Positions 1-7,060 of a stretch of DNA of 10,158 bases are shown here, piece after piece. The translations under genes were made by a program, and so were the position numbers. Numbering within the stretch: position 1 is the first letter of the stretch; each line of letters begins with the position of its first letter. Under the pieces are notes generated by a model that was given only the letters and a program-made list of their open reading frames with translations, ran no database searches and was not told the origin of the DNA. Source of the stretch: Alteribacillus sp041949975 (GTDB lineage: Bacteria > Bacillota > Bacilli > Bacillales > Marinococcaceae); the NCBI RefSeq assembly GCF_041949975.1, contig NZ_JBHFQG010000063.1, positions 1-10,158 on the forward strand, in the 5' to 3' direction.

Positions 1-24
1 ATTTTGTCCTATACTAGTAGACAT

Positions 25-89
25 AGGTAGGGCATCTCCTCTCGAGTTGATTTGGTCGTTAATTCTGAGGATACCCTACCTCTTTTTTT
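25..89 (+). terminator. Strong rho-independent terminator
   Basis: The arms AGGTAGGG (25-32) and CCCTACCT (74-81) pair perfectly. The stem continues inward with imperfect pairing (ATCTCCTC near 34-41 against GAGGAT at 67-72), and seven T residues follow at 83-89. This is a plus-strand intrinsic terminator for a gene that ends left of the window. No coding sequence is recognisable in the first 24 bases. The sequence just after it (about 100-125) resembles, from memory only, the ends of IS256-family elements, so the terminator could belong to a transposase lying outside the window; this is weak. Confidence 0.75.
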
Positions 90-184
90 GTCTCAAGGAA
101 CTTACACAAACTATCTTACGCTATCATAGGATGCCCACAAGTAATTCATTAAAAAAAATGAACAAGTAGAAGGAAGTATTTAAC

Positions 185-923
185 ATGTTTATTAAACACA
201 TGAAAGAATTTTTGGAAGAAGCCAAACTGAACCACCAAGAGTAAACCAAATTTGTGAATTGGGCGGATCATTAAGGAAGAAAAGGTGAACTTCCTCTATA
301 TGCCGACGTATTTCTTGAAACGCATGTGTTACAAGCTATGTACACTGATATGCCAGGAACCCAACCTTCAATATTAGGACCTTACTATGTAGAAGGATCT
401 CCACATTTAGAAAGAAAACCTGGTAGCCATTTGTATTAACCCAGAGGCCGAATGAACCGGGAGATGTGTTGTATTTTAAAGGAAACGTCCGCAATACAGA
501 AGGTAAACCTCTGTCTACCACACGAGTAGAATTTTGGCAAAATGATAACTCAGCAAAATATTCGAACTTTGACTGTGATGCACACCAGACTTCAATCTGA
601 GAGGACACTTTCATACAGATGAGAATGGTGATTTTAAAGTAAAAAATATCGTTCCTGTCCCTTACGCCATTCCAACCAATGGCCCTACTGGAGAGTTCCT
701 TGAGTATATGGATCATCATCCTATGCGTCCGGCCCACCTTCATATCATGTTTGAAGCGGAAGGTCATGATACCCTCATTACGCAAGTTTTTTTTGGAGGT
801 GACGAGTGGCTTAAAACGGATGTTGCTGAAGGGTTTCGCAATGAACTAATAACTAGATTAGAAGATAAGGGTGATCACAAAGAAGCTTCTTTAAACTTTA
901 TGATGCGTCCACTGCAGGAGTGA
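185..923 (+). pseudogene. Intradiol ring-cleavage dioxygenase (catechol 1,2-dioxygenase type), broken
   Basis: This is a remnant of a non-haem Fe(III) dioxygenase that cleaves catechol-type rings between the two hydroxyls. Three frames together give nearly the whole protein. From ATG 185 one frame runs with stops at 242-244, 272-274 and 437-439 and includes ILGPYYVEGSP, typical of the family. A second frame (about 448-600) encodes PNEPGDVLYFKGNV and NDNSAKYSNFD. A third frame (about 591-923) encodes FNLRGHFHTDENGDF, VPYAIPTNGPTG and RPAHLHIMF. By family comparison the four iron ligands are the Tyr of AKYS, the Tyr of PVPYAIP and the two His of RPAHLH, and all are still encoded. Frameshifts fall near 437-448 and near 585. 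The total of about 245 codons is near normal or slightly short. At least two nonsense codons plus two frameshifts make it non-functional unless the sequence has errors. The exact substrate (catechol, hydroxyquinol or other) cannot be told. Confidence 0.9.
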
Positions 924-1079
924 GGGTAGATGGAAAGCAATTGTTAAACATTTCAACCGGAGAAATAATATAATTAACGAGCCTGTTCTTATAAAACAGA
1001 TCAGGATGCTGTCTTATTTTTATTGAATAAGGTAGTTTCTTAGTAGAATTTAAATAAAAAAGTCATTTAAAAATTATTA

Positions 1080-1440
1080 CACAAACTCATTCTTGGGGCC
1101 TATCAAGAGTTTCTGCATGAACTTCTTACTTATGAAGAAAAACGTCGGGAAGAAAAAAGATGATAGAAAAACATTTAAAATGGGCAAGGTTTCCTTACCA
1201 AAAAAGTCTAGACATGTTTGAGATGGATGGGCAGCCTTCGTTAAGCAACAGGCAAATGAATCAGCTCAAGGAACTCTCCTGGATGGAGCAGTCGTACAAT
1301 TTGATCTTTCTAGGACCTCCGGGTGTCGGAAAAACCCACCTCGCTATAGGACTTGGGTTGAAGCAATTTATAAAGGGAACCGTGTCTTCGTTATTTCTAT
1401 GGGAGAGTTAATATCCCAATTGAAAACATTCAATAAAACA
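1080..1440 (+). pseudogene. istB: IS21-family IstB ATPase, frameshifted and truncated
   Basis: IstB is the AAA+ helper ATPase of IS21-type transposition. Three frames join into an IstB-like N-terminal half. First, about 1080-1157 reads AYQEFLHELLTYEEKRREEK and then hits tandem stops. Then from ATG 1160 comes KHLKWARFPYQKSLDMF and a Walker A motif GPPGVGKTH, followed by LAIGLGLK. Finally, after a shift near 1365, the frame gives AIYKGNRVFVISMGELISQL. The Walker B (usually IIDE or VIDD) and everything after it are missing, so less than half to two thirds of a normal protein of about 250 residues remains. No IstA is found in the window. The fragment ends against a degenerate minus-strand ORF around 1448, which suggests a deletion or recombination boundary there. 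It cannot be active. Confidence 0.85.
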
Positions 1441-1447
1441 CAAAAAT

Positions 1448-1660
1448 TTATTGGAAGGAAATCAATTCATAAATCCATCTCTTCCACTGTCTTTGTTTCT
1501 TTTCATTGTTTTCTATTATCAATAATCCGTTTAAGGAAATTTTTTAAATCGCTCTTTCCTTATCCTAATCAATTTCTCACGTCTTGACATGGACAGTTAA
1601 ATTATATTCAACAGATGTTTCAATAATCTTTACTTCATTCATGATAACTATGCTCGTCAT
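1448..1660 (-). pseudogene. Degenerate small ORF just downstream of ctaG, unrecognised
   Basis: On the minus strand an ATG at 1660-1658 lies four bases past the ctaG stop, with a GGGGGG ribosome-binding-like run overlapping the last ctaG codons. The first open stretch is 27 codons (starts MTSIVIMNEVKIIETSVEYN) and ends at a TGA (1577-1579). The same frame then reads on to 1448 with only two more stops (1565-1567 and 1544-1546), giving about 71 codons in all, including KISLNGLLIIENNEKKQRQW. The tight coupling to ctaG and the continuing frame suggest a decayed translationally coupled gene. I do not recognise the protein, and chance is possible. A real 27-residue peptide is the other reading. 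Confidence 0.35.
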
Positions 1661-1664
1661 TATT

Positions 1665-2513
1665 TTATCCCCCCTTTTCTTCTACATCGTCATCCTTGAA
1701 TTCCTTTTTTGGCATAGTATGACTATTATAATCTGGTACTTTATTTCCAATATGAAATGTCAACATTAAGCCAAATTTGTGAATTCCCAACATGAGGATC
1801 CCACCAGCAAAATGGTCAAACCGTGTGTTGAATGGAGAAGAGGAACTATGATGAGGTAGATTAGTAGTAAACGATGAAAAAAAGGGAGTATTCATGCCAC
1901 CAACAAAGCCATTCACGACAAATAGAAGACAAGCTGGCATTAGTATAAGTCCACTCAGAAATGCATAACGTTTTTTTTGTTCCTTATAAATAGGTTTACT
2001 AGAGTCAGGTGCTGCTATCATTGGCCACCACATCCTAAAAGATAACACCAAAAGCACTAATGTGTACCCGCTATGAAATAAAGGATGTTGAAAAAGAACC
2101 TTTAAGACAAATGGTAAATGGTACATTAAAAACAATACTGCAAAGGCACTTAGAGCAATGATAGGCGGCAAGAGTAATTTTCCTATCTTTATAGCTATTG
2201 GAGTTTCCCATATTTTTTGAAACAAAAGATTAGGAATCCCTAGTAGTAAAAAGGGAGGGACAATAAAATAAAAAATGCTCATTTGAGCCATGTGTGTGCT
2301 GAATGATTGATGGCTTAAAGATGATAGAGGACTACCCATAATAAAGTATAATAAGCCTAAACCGAAAAAAAAGAGAAGTGGTTGTTTATAATATATTTTA
2401 ATATTTGTAAAGTGCTTTACCAATAATGCATATACGATGGCTATACAAATAAGCCCTGTTAGTAATGAAGTGTTCCATGTCCATTGACCAGCAAGAATAA
2501 AATCATGAGACAT
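1665..2513 (-). CDS. ctaG: Cytochrome c oxidase assembly protein, CtaG (caa3 type)
   Basis: This is an integral membrane protein of the caa3_CtaG family, needed in Bacillus for an active cytochrome caa3 oxidase. It is unrelated to the proteobacterial Cox11 that shares the name. The ATG at 2513 is chosen over an upstream ATG at 2579 because AGGAGGG sits six bases before it; this gives 282 residues, close to family length. About seven hydrophobic segments are visible, near residues 12-33, 44-62, 74-95, 112-131, 148-164, 183-204 and 235-255. Family-like motifs are HMAQMSIFYFIVPPFLLLGI (74-93) and YHLPF (131-135). The C-terminal tail is charged (KKEFKDDDVEEKGG) and probably cytoplasmic. No oxidase structural genes (ctaC-F) are in the window, so the gene is separate from its usual operon. 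It follows the amine oxidase by 184 bases in the same direction, with a hairpin between them, so it is probably transcribed separately. Confidence 0.83.
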   Translation of the reverse strand: MSHDFILAGQWTWNTSLLTGLICIAIVYALLVKHFTNIKIYYKQPLLFFFGLGLLYFIMGSPLSSLSHQSFSTHMAQMSIFYFIVPPFLLLGIPNLLFQKIWETPIAIKIGKLLLPPIIALSAFAVLFLMYHLPFVLKVLFQHPLFHSGYTLVLLVLSFRMWWPMIAAPDSSKPIYKEQKKRYAFLSGLILMPACLLFVVNGFVGGMNTPFFSSFTTNLPHHSSSSPFNTRFDHFAGGILMLGIHKFGLMLTFHIGNKVPDYNSHTMPKKEFKDDDVEEKGG

Positions 2514-2657
2514 GTGATCCCTCCTACTCTTATATTGATAAAATATATATCCGATTATTGCCTTAACAGATCCACTCAATCATAGCCAAATCCTAAGTAT
2601 TTACTAAAAAAGCTACTAATTTTGCTAACACGTATCCATTAATCATTTTTTTAAAGT

Positions 2658-2690
2658 ATTAGTAGGGATTAACCAATAATCCCTACTAAT
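2658..2690 (-). terminator. Perfect 13-bp hairpin after the amine oxidase gene
   Basis: ATTAGTAGGGATT (2658-2670) and AATCCCTACTAAT (2678-2690) are perfect complements around a seven-base loop, starting seven bases after the amine oxidase stop codon. Its place suggests a transcript end. On the minus strand the stem is followed by ACTTTAAAAAAATG, which is not a proper U tract, so it may be an mRNA 3'-end stabiliser or an imperfect terminator rather than a classical one. Confidence 0.55.
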
Positions 2691-2697
2691 TTAAAAA

Positions 2698-4623
2698 TTA
2701 GTTATGGTTGCAGTGTGAACCATGATTATGTTTTGGAGCTGGAACGTCAAGAGAAGGATTTCTATCAAAGAACCCCAGGGGTTTTAAACTGAATCCCATT
2801 TTAGCAACAGGCATAACTGGCCAATCCTCTGGACGGCAAATATGGTGATGACCCATTGTATACCATACAACAATATCGGTATTCTCAGTAGATCGATTAG
2901 CTTTAGTCCACTTTGGCAATCCTTCTCCACCCTCATGCTGGTTAATATAATCTCCCGCAGCATATTTTTCATATTGATGAAAAGGGGTTACCCATAAATG
3001 GTTTTTTAGAAAGCCTGCTCGTTTTATTAAACTGGAATCGTCATGAGCAAAAGGAAATGTATTTTCTCCTGTGATTAATTTGTAGCCAACAGGTTCACCG
3101 ATGATATTTTTCTTTTCTTGATTCACGATTTTCCAATACCGTGCTGTTTCTAACTTAAGATTTCTCCTTGCCTCAGATTCTGTTTTTAGAAGTGAGGATT
3201 TTGCTATAAATCCATTTTTATAAGGATTGTGCGGACCCACCGTATCACTTTCGGTATTCACCTCATAAACGGAATTATTCATTCCATCCACCATCATATC
3301 CAAACGCATATTAAAGAAATGCTGGTGGTGAGGTGCGAGCAGTTGTGGAGCAACAAGTTTACCGTAAATTGATGTTTCCTCTGGGGGAATGGCAGATGTA
3401 TGCAGAATACCTGTTAATTTCACTTCATAGTCGATGGTGCCATCTTGATAAAAATACCAGTAGAATCCATACTCATAATTTCCGACAGTCGAGATACTTG
3501 AAAGGACTAGACGTCGTGAGCGTCGAACCTCAACTTCTTCGGTTCTCCAGTCCGTGTGCTTCCATAAAATACCGTCATCTTCTTCATGAAGACAAATTGC
3601 ATTTGTAATTACGACTGGATCTCCATTACTATCTGATAAGACGCCATCAAAATAACGGATCTCACCTAGACAGTCGCAACCAAACTCTAAAGAATTCGCA
3701 AGCATTCCAATGCCGTATTCACCTGCATCAAATGCATTATTCCGATTAACAGGCTCTGTAGGATCACCGTAAGGAACGACCATTTCTGACAATGAAGCTC
3801 GATAAAGAATAGGACGGTCTCTTCCATCGTCGTTATAACTGACAGTATGCAAAACAAGTCCTTCACGTGCATTAAATCCGAATCGAATCTTCCATTTTTG
3901 CCAGTCAATTTCATGGCCGTCTATTTGAAAGCTTGGTCCTTCAGGTTGAATAATATCCAGTGGTTTAATGTCATCTCTATATTTTTCAACCGAATCAGCA
4001 GTATAGTTACCATCCAGAGGCGGTAGAGGAATGCTTTTATTATCAACGACTTTAACAACTTCCATTTTATTAAGATCAATATAGGCAAAGAGACCCGAAA
4101 TTGGGCGAGCATATCCATTATCAAATTTAGAAGTTTTATACCAGCAGAGCGCACGTACAAGGCGAACACCTTTTTCTTCTGCATGTCCAAAGTTCCCTGC
4201 TGACCATGGGTCGAGCATGACAAGATTAAGGTTTTCAATACCCCGCTTTTGTAAGGCAACCTTCATATCCGGACTATTTTTTAATATTTTTTCACACTCA
4301 AAGAATTCTTCTAACATAACATTAGGTTGAACAACTGGAACATGGATCCATGAAATAATTTTTTGTTGTTGTAGAGACACGGTGGCCTCGTAGGTTTTAG
4401 CATCTGACTTATTCAGAAGAATGAAGAACACCTTTCGATCAAACGAATCACCTTTATTAAAATTTAAAACAACATCCTTTGGGGGTTCTATTAATGATAC
4501 GTTAGTGAATCGATAATTTTTTTCAATACTTTTTTGCTCTTTAATTATTTTTGTTGCAAGTTCAATTTCTTCCGCCGTTAACGGTTCTAATGGATGCTTG
4601 ACCTGAGCTACATTATTAATCAA
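2698..4623 (-). CDS. Copper amine oxidase (primary-amine oxidase, TPQ type)
   Basis: The enzyme oxidises primary amines to aldehyde, ammonia and hydrogen peroxide using copper and topaquinone made from one of its own tyrosines. All key residues are present: catalytic base Asp299 in FDAGEYGIG; topaquinone precursor Tyr383 in GNYEY; copper ligands His433 and His435 (HHQHFF) and His594 in GHHHICRPEDWPVMPV. These numbers fall within one or two of the Arthrobacter globiformis enzyme, which from memory uses 298, 382, 431, 433 and 592. N2 and N3 domains occupy roughly 10-205 and the catalytic beta-sandwich about 230-620. With 641 residues it matches Gram-positive enzymes, and there is no signal peptide, so it is probably cytoplasmic. 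An odd point is the tail KHNHGSHCNHN, rich in His. The start is the first ATG, preceded by AAAGGGG about 12 bases away. Substrates could be phenylethylamine, tyramine or histamine, but sequence alone does not decide. An AraC-type regulator lies 660 bases upstream. Confidence 0.96.
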   Translation of the reverse strand: MINNVAQVKHPLEPLTAEEIELATKIIKEQKSIEKNYRFTNVSLIEPPKDVVLNFNKGDSFDRKVFFILLNKSDAKTYEATVSLQQQKIISWIHVPVVQPNVMLEEFFECEKILKNSPDMKVALQKRGIENLNLVMLDPWSAGNFGHAEEKGVRLVRALCWYKTSKFDNGYARPISGLFAYIDLNKMEVVKVVDNKSIPLPPLDGNYTADSVEKYRDDIKPLDIIQPEGPSFQIDGHEIDWQKWKIRFGFNAREGLVLHTVSYNDDGRDRPILYRASLSEMVVPYGDPTEPVNRNNAFDAGEYGIGMLANSLEFGCDCLGEIRYFDGVLSDSNGDPVVITNAICLHEEDDGILWKHTDWRTEEVEVRRSRRLVLSSISTVGNYEYGFYWYFYQDGTIDYEVKLTGILHTSAIPPEETSIYGKLVAPQLLAPHHQHFFNMRLDMMVDGMNNSVYEVNTESDTVGPHNPYKNGFIAKSSLLKTESEARRNLKLETARYWKIVNQEKKNIIGEPVGYKLITGENTFPFAHDDSSLIKRAGFLKNHLWVTPFHQYEKYAAGDYINQHEGGEGLPKWTKANRSTENTDIVVWYTMGHHHICRPEDWPVMPVAKMGFSLKPLGFFDRNPSLDVPAPKHNHGSHCNHN

Positions 4624-4651
4624 ATTTTCCGACCCCTTTATAATAAGTTTT

Positions 4652-4679
4652 AATCTACTAAACTTTTTAAAAGTAGATT
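4652..4679 (-). promoter_or_regulatory. Inverted repeat in the amine oxidase leader
   Basis: AATCTACT (4652-4659) and AGTAGATT (4672-4679) are perfect complements with a 12-base spacer. Overlapping this is a second inverted repeat, ACTTTT-T-AAAAGT (4662-4674), so the two cannot both form. The site lies about 30 bases upstream of the start codon, between the ribosome binding site and the likely promoter. It could be an operator or a leader hairpin; AT-richness makes chance pairing possible. Confidence 0.4.
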
Positions 4680-4700
4680 TATGGTTATCATAAGGTTGGT

Positions 4701-4713
4701 TACAACCGTTGTA
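4701..4713 (-). promoter_or_regulatory. Palindrome TACAAC-N-GTTGTA upstream of amine oxidase, possible operator
   Basis: A perfect 6+1+6 inverted repeat lies about 80 bases before the amine oxidase start. It overlaps a second set of GGTTGGTTACAACC words. On the minus strand a TTTACA -35-like word and a TATGAT -10-like word flank it, but their spacing (22) is too long for a standard promoter, so a regulator that distorts or bridges the site, or a different promoter, would be needed. The dyad fits a dimeric repressor or activator site. Binding by the nearby AraC-type protein is only a guess. Confidence 0.35.
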
Positions 4714-4853
4714 TTGTAAAAATCGGAATATTGAAAATAGATTGAATATTAATCTCTTAAGTCCAAGATTTTACAAGAAGGTGTTTTTTTAGTTTTCCAT
4801 ATGATTTTAAATTATTATTATTAACTCTTCAATTTGTGATTTTATAAATTAAA

Positions 4854-4888
4854 CTGCCATACTCCAATGGAATTGAGGAGCATAGCAG
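4854..4888 (-). terminator. Long hairpin between araC-type gene and amine oxidase
   Basis: CTGCCATACTCC (4854-4865) faces GGAGCATAGCAG (4877-4888), and the stem continues inward as CAAT/ATTG around a three-base loop with one bulged base. The two mismatches are G-U pairs if the RNA is read on the minus strand and C-A clashes if read on the plus strand, so the structure is better in minus-strand RNA. A T7 tract lies six bases beyond it on the plus strand (4895-4901); on the minus strand the stem is followed by TTTAATTT. It may end transcripts from the regulator gene before the amine oxidase. Confidence 0.45.
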
Positions 4889-4901
4889 CCTAGGTTTTTT
4901 T

Positions 4902-5286
4902 ATTATCTCGTTTTTCTAGGTCAGTTTAGGTAAACCAGAAGAAGTTAATAGTTTGGTAAGTTCTTGACTTTTTCAAACGGTATGGAAAGTACATCTGAAA
5001 GAAGCGTTTCCCCGAGTCGTCTATAAGTTTTATATAACTTAGAGACTCTTTAGTGACTCTCGGGAAGGTCAAACAACTGATGTTGTTGTGACTATAATCC
5101 TGTCATCGCCTCATTCTATGCTTGAGACAAATATACTTGTAGTTACCTTCGAGAGTAAGGGATGAATCTCCTTGCATTATCTTTTGGTGGAATGGGTTCG
5201 TGTTAAGTACAATACCAGTCAACCCTATCCCCCTATGATGGAAGATTTAAACAATCTAAATTAAAAACAGCTTCCTGCTTCATTCA
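4902..5286. other. Gene-free stretch with an outer inverted repeat and inner hairpins
   Basis: No convincing coding sequence is seen on either strand. ACTCTCG-GG-AAGGT (5056-5069) pairs with ACCTTCGAGAGT (5145-5156): 12 of 12 pairs with a two-base bulge, enclosing about 75 bases. Inside is a smaller hairpin, GTC-A-ACAAC/GTTGT-GAC, at about 5068-5092. Minus-strand frames carry short peptide-like stretches broken by stops. It could be a structured leader, a small RNA or the remnant of a mobile element. Confidence 0.35.
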
Positions 5287-6120
5287 TCAGCCCCTTTGCC
5301 CTTTTTCTAAATTCTCAATATTGAGAGCCTCTATAGATTTTTTTAGTTGAAATGGAGGTAAATGGGCCAGTCTTTTAAACATTTTAATAAAATGCGACTG
5401 ATCATAATATCCATTTTCATGTACTATATCTGTTAATTTGTAATCGTTTGTTTTCAAAATCATATCTATAGAATTTTGAAATTTGACAATTTCAATAAAT
5501 TGTTTAGGTGAAAACCCAATAAAAAATTCAAATTTATTGCGTATATACCGAGTTGAGTATCCAGTATCCTCCGATAGTCGGTTGACCTTAATAGTCCCTT
5601 TTGATGAATAAATCTTATTGATAGAATATTCGACAATATTTCTATCATACCTAAATTCAGAAACAGTACTTTCGATAAACTTTTCAAAAAATTTTATTCT
5701 TTCATCGATAGACTTTCCAGCTCCTATTTTCTCCACAATAAAAGAATCCATGGCAAAAACATCAATTAGAGGAATTTTCTTGGCTAAAAGCTCGCTCATT
5801 GAGTACTCTAATTTAATAACACTCTGTTCAGGAAAAAATCTAACACCAAAATATTCACATCCATCTGCAAGATAAGGAGTAGTACGCTTAAGTGGACTCG
5901 TCCAAAGAAATGCACAAGGCTTACTTGGACTACAGCAAAATAGTATATCAAAGCAACCATCAGGGAGAACTGAAAAAGTATTAGTGGCTCCTTTTTTAAC
6001 TTTAAATTGATAATATAATGCAATGTTTTTGCTTTTCGGTTTAATTTCTAGATAATCTTCCGTTTTATAAACCATTTCGGGCTGAACAGGAATAAAATGT
6101 TTATCTTCAATCATTTTCAA
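5287..6120 (-). CDS. AraC-family transcriptional regulator (DUF6597-type sensor domain)
   Basis: This is a DNA-binding regulator with two C-terminal helix-turn-helix motifs. I place the start at TTG 6118-6120 because AGGAGGG (6131-6137) lies ten bases upstream. An ATG six bases further in (6114) has a spacing of 16, and an upstream ATG at 6165 has no ribosome binding site. This gives 277 residues. The N-terminal part carries PDGCFDILF (about 53-61) and FGVRFFPE, features of DUF6597 sensor domains. HTH1 is near 179-202 (VNRLSEDTGYSTRYIRNKF) and HTH2 near 229-256 (LTDIVHENGYYDQSHFIKMF), the usual AraC arrangement. It is oriented like the amine oxidase gene that follows 660 bases downstream. E. 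coli controls its amine oxidase TynA through the AraC-family FeaR, so a similar role is plausible but unproven, and the sensor domain is of a different type. The ligand is unknown. Confidence 0.9.
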   Translation of the reverse strand: MKMIEDKHFIPVQPEMVYKTEDYLEIKPKSKNIALYYQFKVKKGATNTFSVLPDGCFDILFCCSPSKPCAFLWTSPLKRTTPYLADGCEYFGVRFFPEQSVIKLEYSMSELLAKKIPLIDVFAMDSFIVEKIGAGKSIDERIKFFEKFIESTVSEFRYDRNIVEYSINKIYSSKGTIKVNRLSEDTGYSTRYIRNKFEFFIGFSPKQFIEIVKFQNSIDMILKTNDYKLTDIVHENGYYDQSHFIKMFKRLAHLPPFQLKKSIEALNIENLEKGQRG

Positions 6121-6165
6121 TGTAAATAGTCCCTCCTCGTATGATAGTAGCAGGTGCTCTTCCAA

Positions 6166-6464
6166 TGGAAGTTAGAGCCTACCCTTTGAATAGGCGCTTT
6201 TGATTTTTACTAATCCATACATAAATTGTTATTCGTTAGTCAGGTCCTACGGTTTGACCAAACAAGAAGCCACGCTATCATCGTCCTTCTATTCAGACAA
6301 AGCCTGTGCATGGGATGGAGCACTGACGATCGACGAGGGCTTGAAAAAAGTGCAACACATCAAATTTTAAAAAACTTATGAGTTAGCTGTAGCAGGTCAC
6401 AGAGACACCTTTAAAATTTTTAATAAACCTTTTCTTCTGTTTCTATGTGATCTCATAAAAAAGC
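6166..6464. other. Gene-free stretch with possible mobile-element debris
   Basis: No intact gene is present. On the plus strand a short open stretch (about 6246-6369) reads SYGLTKQEATLSSSFYSD and continues to a TAA; it has no start or ribosome binding site, and I cannot match it to a family. It lies directly upstream of an IS3-type fragment and may be part of the same dead element. Confidence 0.3.
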
Positions 6465-6578
6465 TCACTTGCTGAAAAAATAGAAGTCGCTCAAGTCTGG
6501 ATTGCCAAAGGATATACGGTGTTGGTTATTGGCATTCTTAATATTCCACGGTCCAACTATTACTATCAAACGTCTTAA
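6465..6578 (+). pseudogene. Fragment of IS3-family transposase (OrfB N-terminus)
   Basis: An open stretch of 37 codons reads SLAEKIEVAQVWIAKGYTVL followed by NIPRSNYYYQTS and a TAA. The pattern of a helix-turn-helix ending in I-x-R-S-x-Y-Y-Y is typical of the start of IS3-type OrfB transposases, where it comes before the DDE integrase core. Nothing of the integrase core follows. No start codon, frameshift signal or terminal inverted repeats were found. It is therefore a short relic; the family assignment rests on one motif recalled from memory. Confidence 0.5.
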
Positions 6579-6715
6579 TCGTGTCGAACACAAGATTAAC
6601 AGGATTAACGATGATGGGCTTAACTGATAAAACTGGGTATAAACCTGTATTTTTTGTTGTTTAGGAAATTATGTTTTTACAAGTTGTGGATAACTATCTC
6701 CATATTGTTTGATCC

Positions 6716-6895
6716 GCGTCTAGCTTCAGCGCCCAGCCTCTCGGAGGCCAAGACGGTTTAAGGAACTTTTGCTAGAATCGCGAACATCGTGTTCGCAACG
6801 CAAAAGTCAGCACATCCTGTGGAAGTAAGAGCGCCTTTAGTGACTAGAGAACATTTACCTGTCGAGGCTGACCAGGGCGCTTGCGCTTTTGTTCT
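6716..6895 (+). repeat. Bacillaceae-type structured intergenic repeat
   Basis: The block opens with GTCTAGCTTCAGCGCCCAGC and closes with GGGCGCTTGCGCTTTTGTTC. I recall near-identical ends bracketing a dispersed intergenic repeat in many Bacillaceae genomes. The outer arms GCGCCCAGCCTC (6729-6740) and GAGGCTG-ACCA-GGGCGC (6864-6880) pair across about 120 bases. In the middle lies a hairpin: ACTTTTGC (6765-6772) with GCAAAAGT (6800-6807), enclosing GCGAACA-TCG-TGTTCGC (6780-6796). The 3' end can also fold as GCGC-TT-GCGC before TTTT, like a small terminator. GC content is clearly higher than the flanks. Function is not known to me; it may be a mobile repeat or a non-coding RNA. Confidence 0.6.
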
Positions 6896-7060
6896 TAATA
6901 TAGATGTCCCTTTAACAGCGCTAGTACTAGCAATTACGTCAGCTATACTTTTCTTTTAGAGAGATGAATGGATAAGAGATTGATTAAAGACTAAACTTAC
7001 AAACAAATGTGAAAATGGCCTTTTTGACAGGTAAGAATGGTAGTGTGATCGTCTGAAGAA
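6896..7060. other. Gene-free stretch, nothing recognised
   Basis: Short peptide-like runs such as PLTALVLAITSAILFF (about 6909-6956) occur on the plus strand but have no start codon or ribosome binding site. No repeat, RNA gene or regulatory motif stands out. Confidence 0.3.

Noticed and set aside
336..785. Minus-strand open frame of 149 codons across the dioxygenase remnant.
   Set aside because: The plus strand encodes recognisable intradiol dioxygenase motifs through the same region; the minus translation has no family-like features.
102..1087. The word TTACACAAACT occurs at 102-112 and 1077-1087 in the same orientation, like IS256-type ends flanking the dioxygenase.
   Set aside because: An 11-base repeat is expected by chance several times in 10 kb of AT-rich DNA, the flanks do not match further, and no IS256 transposase is visible.
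3333..3608. Plus-strand open frame of 91 codons inside the amine oxidase gene.
   Set aside because: It lies wholly antisense to a gene with complete catalytic motifs and has no ribosome binding site; the same applies to the other open frames within 2784-4259 and 5466-6023.
5160..5230. GGTGGAATGGGTTCGTG considered as a T-box antiterminator motif.
   Set aside because: It departs from the T-box core AGGGTGGNACCGCG at several positions, and no aminoacyl-tRNA synthetase or amino acid gene follows on the plus strand.
6685..6693. DnaA-box word TGTGGATAA as a replication origin sign.
   Set aside because: It is a single copy with no cluster, no AT-rich unwinding element and no replication gene; mentioned only as a possible part of the adjacent repeat.
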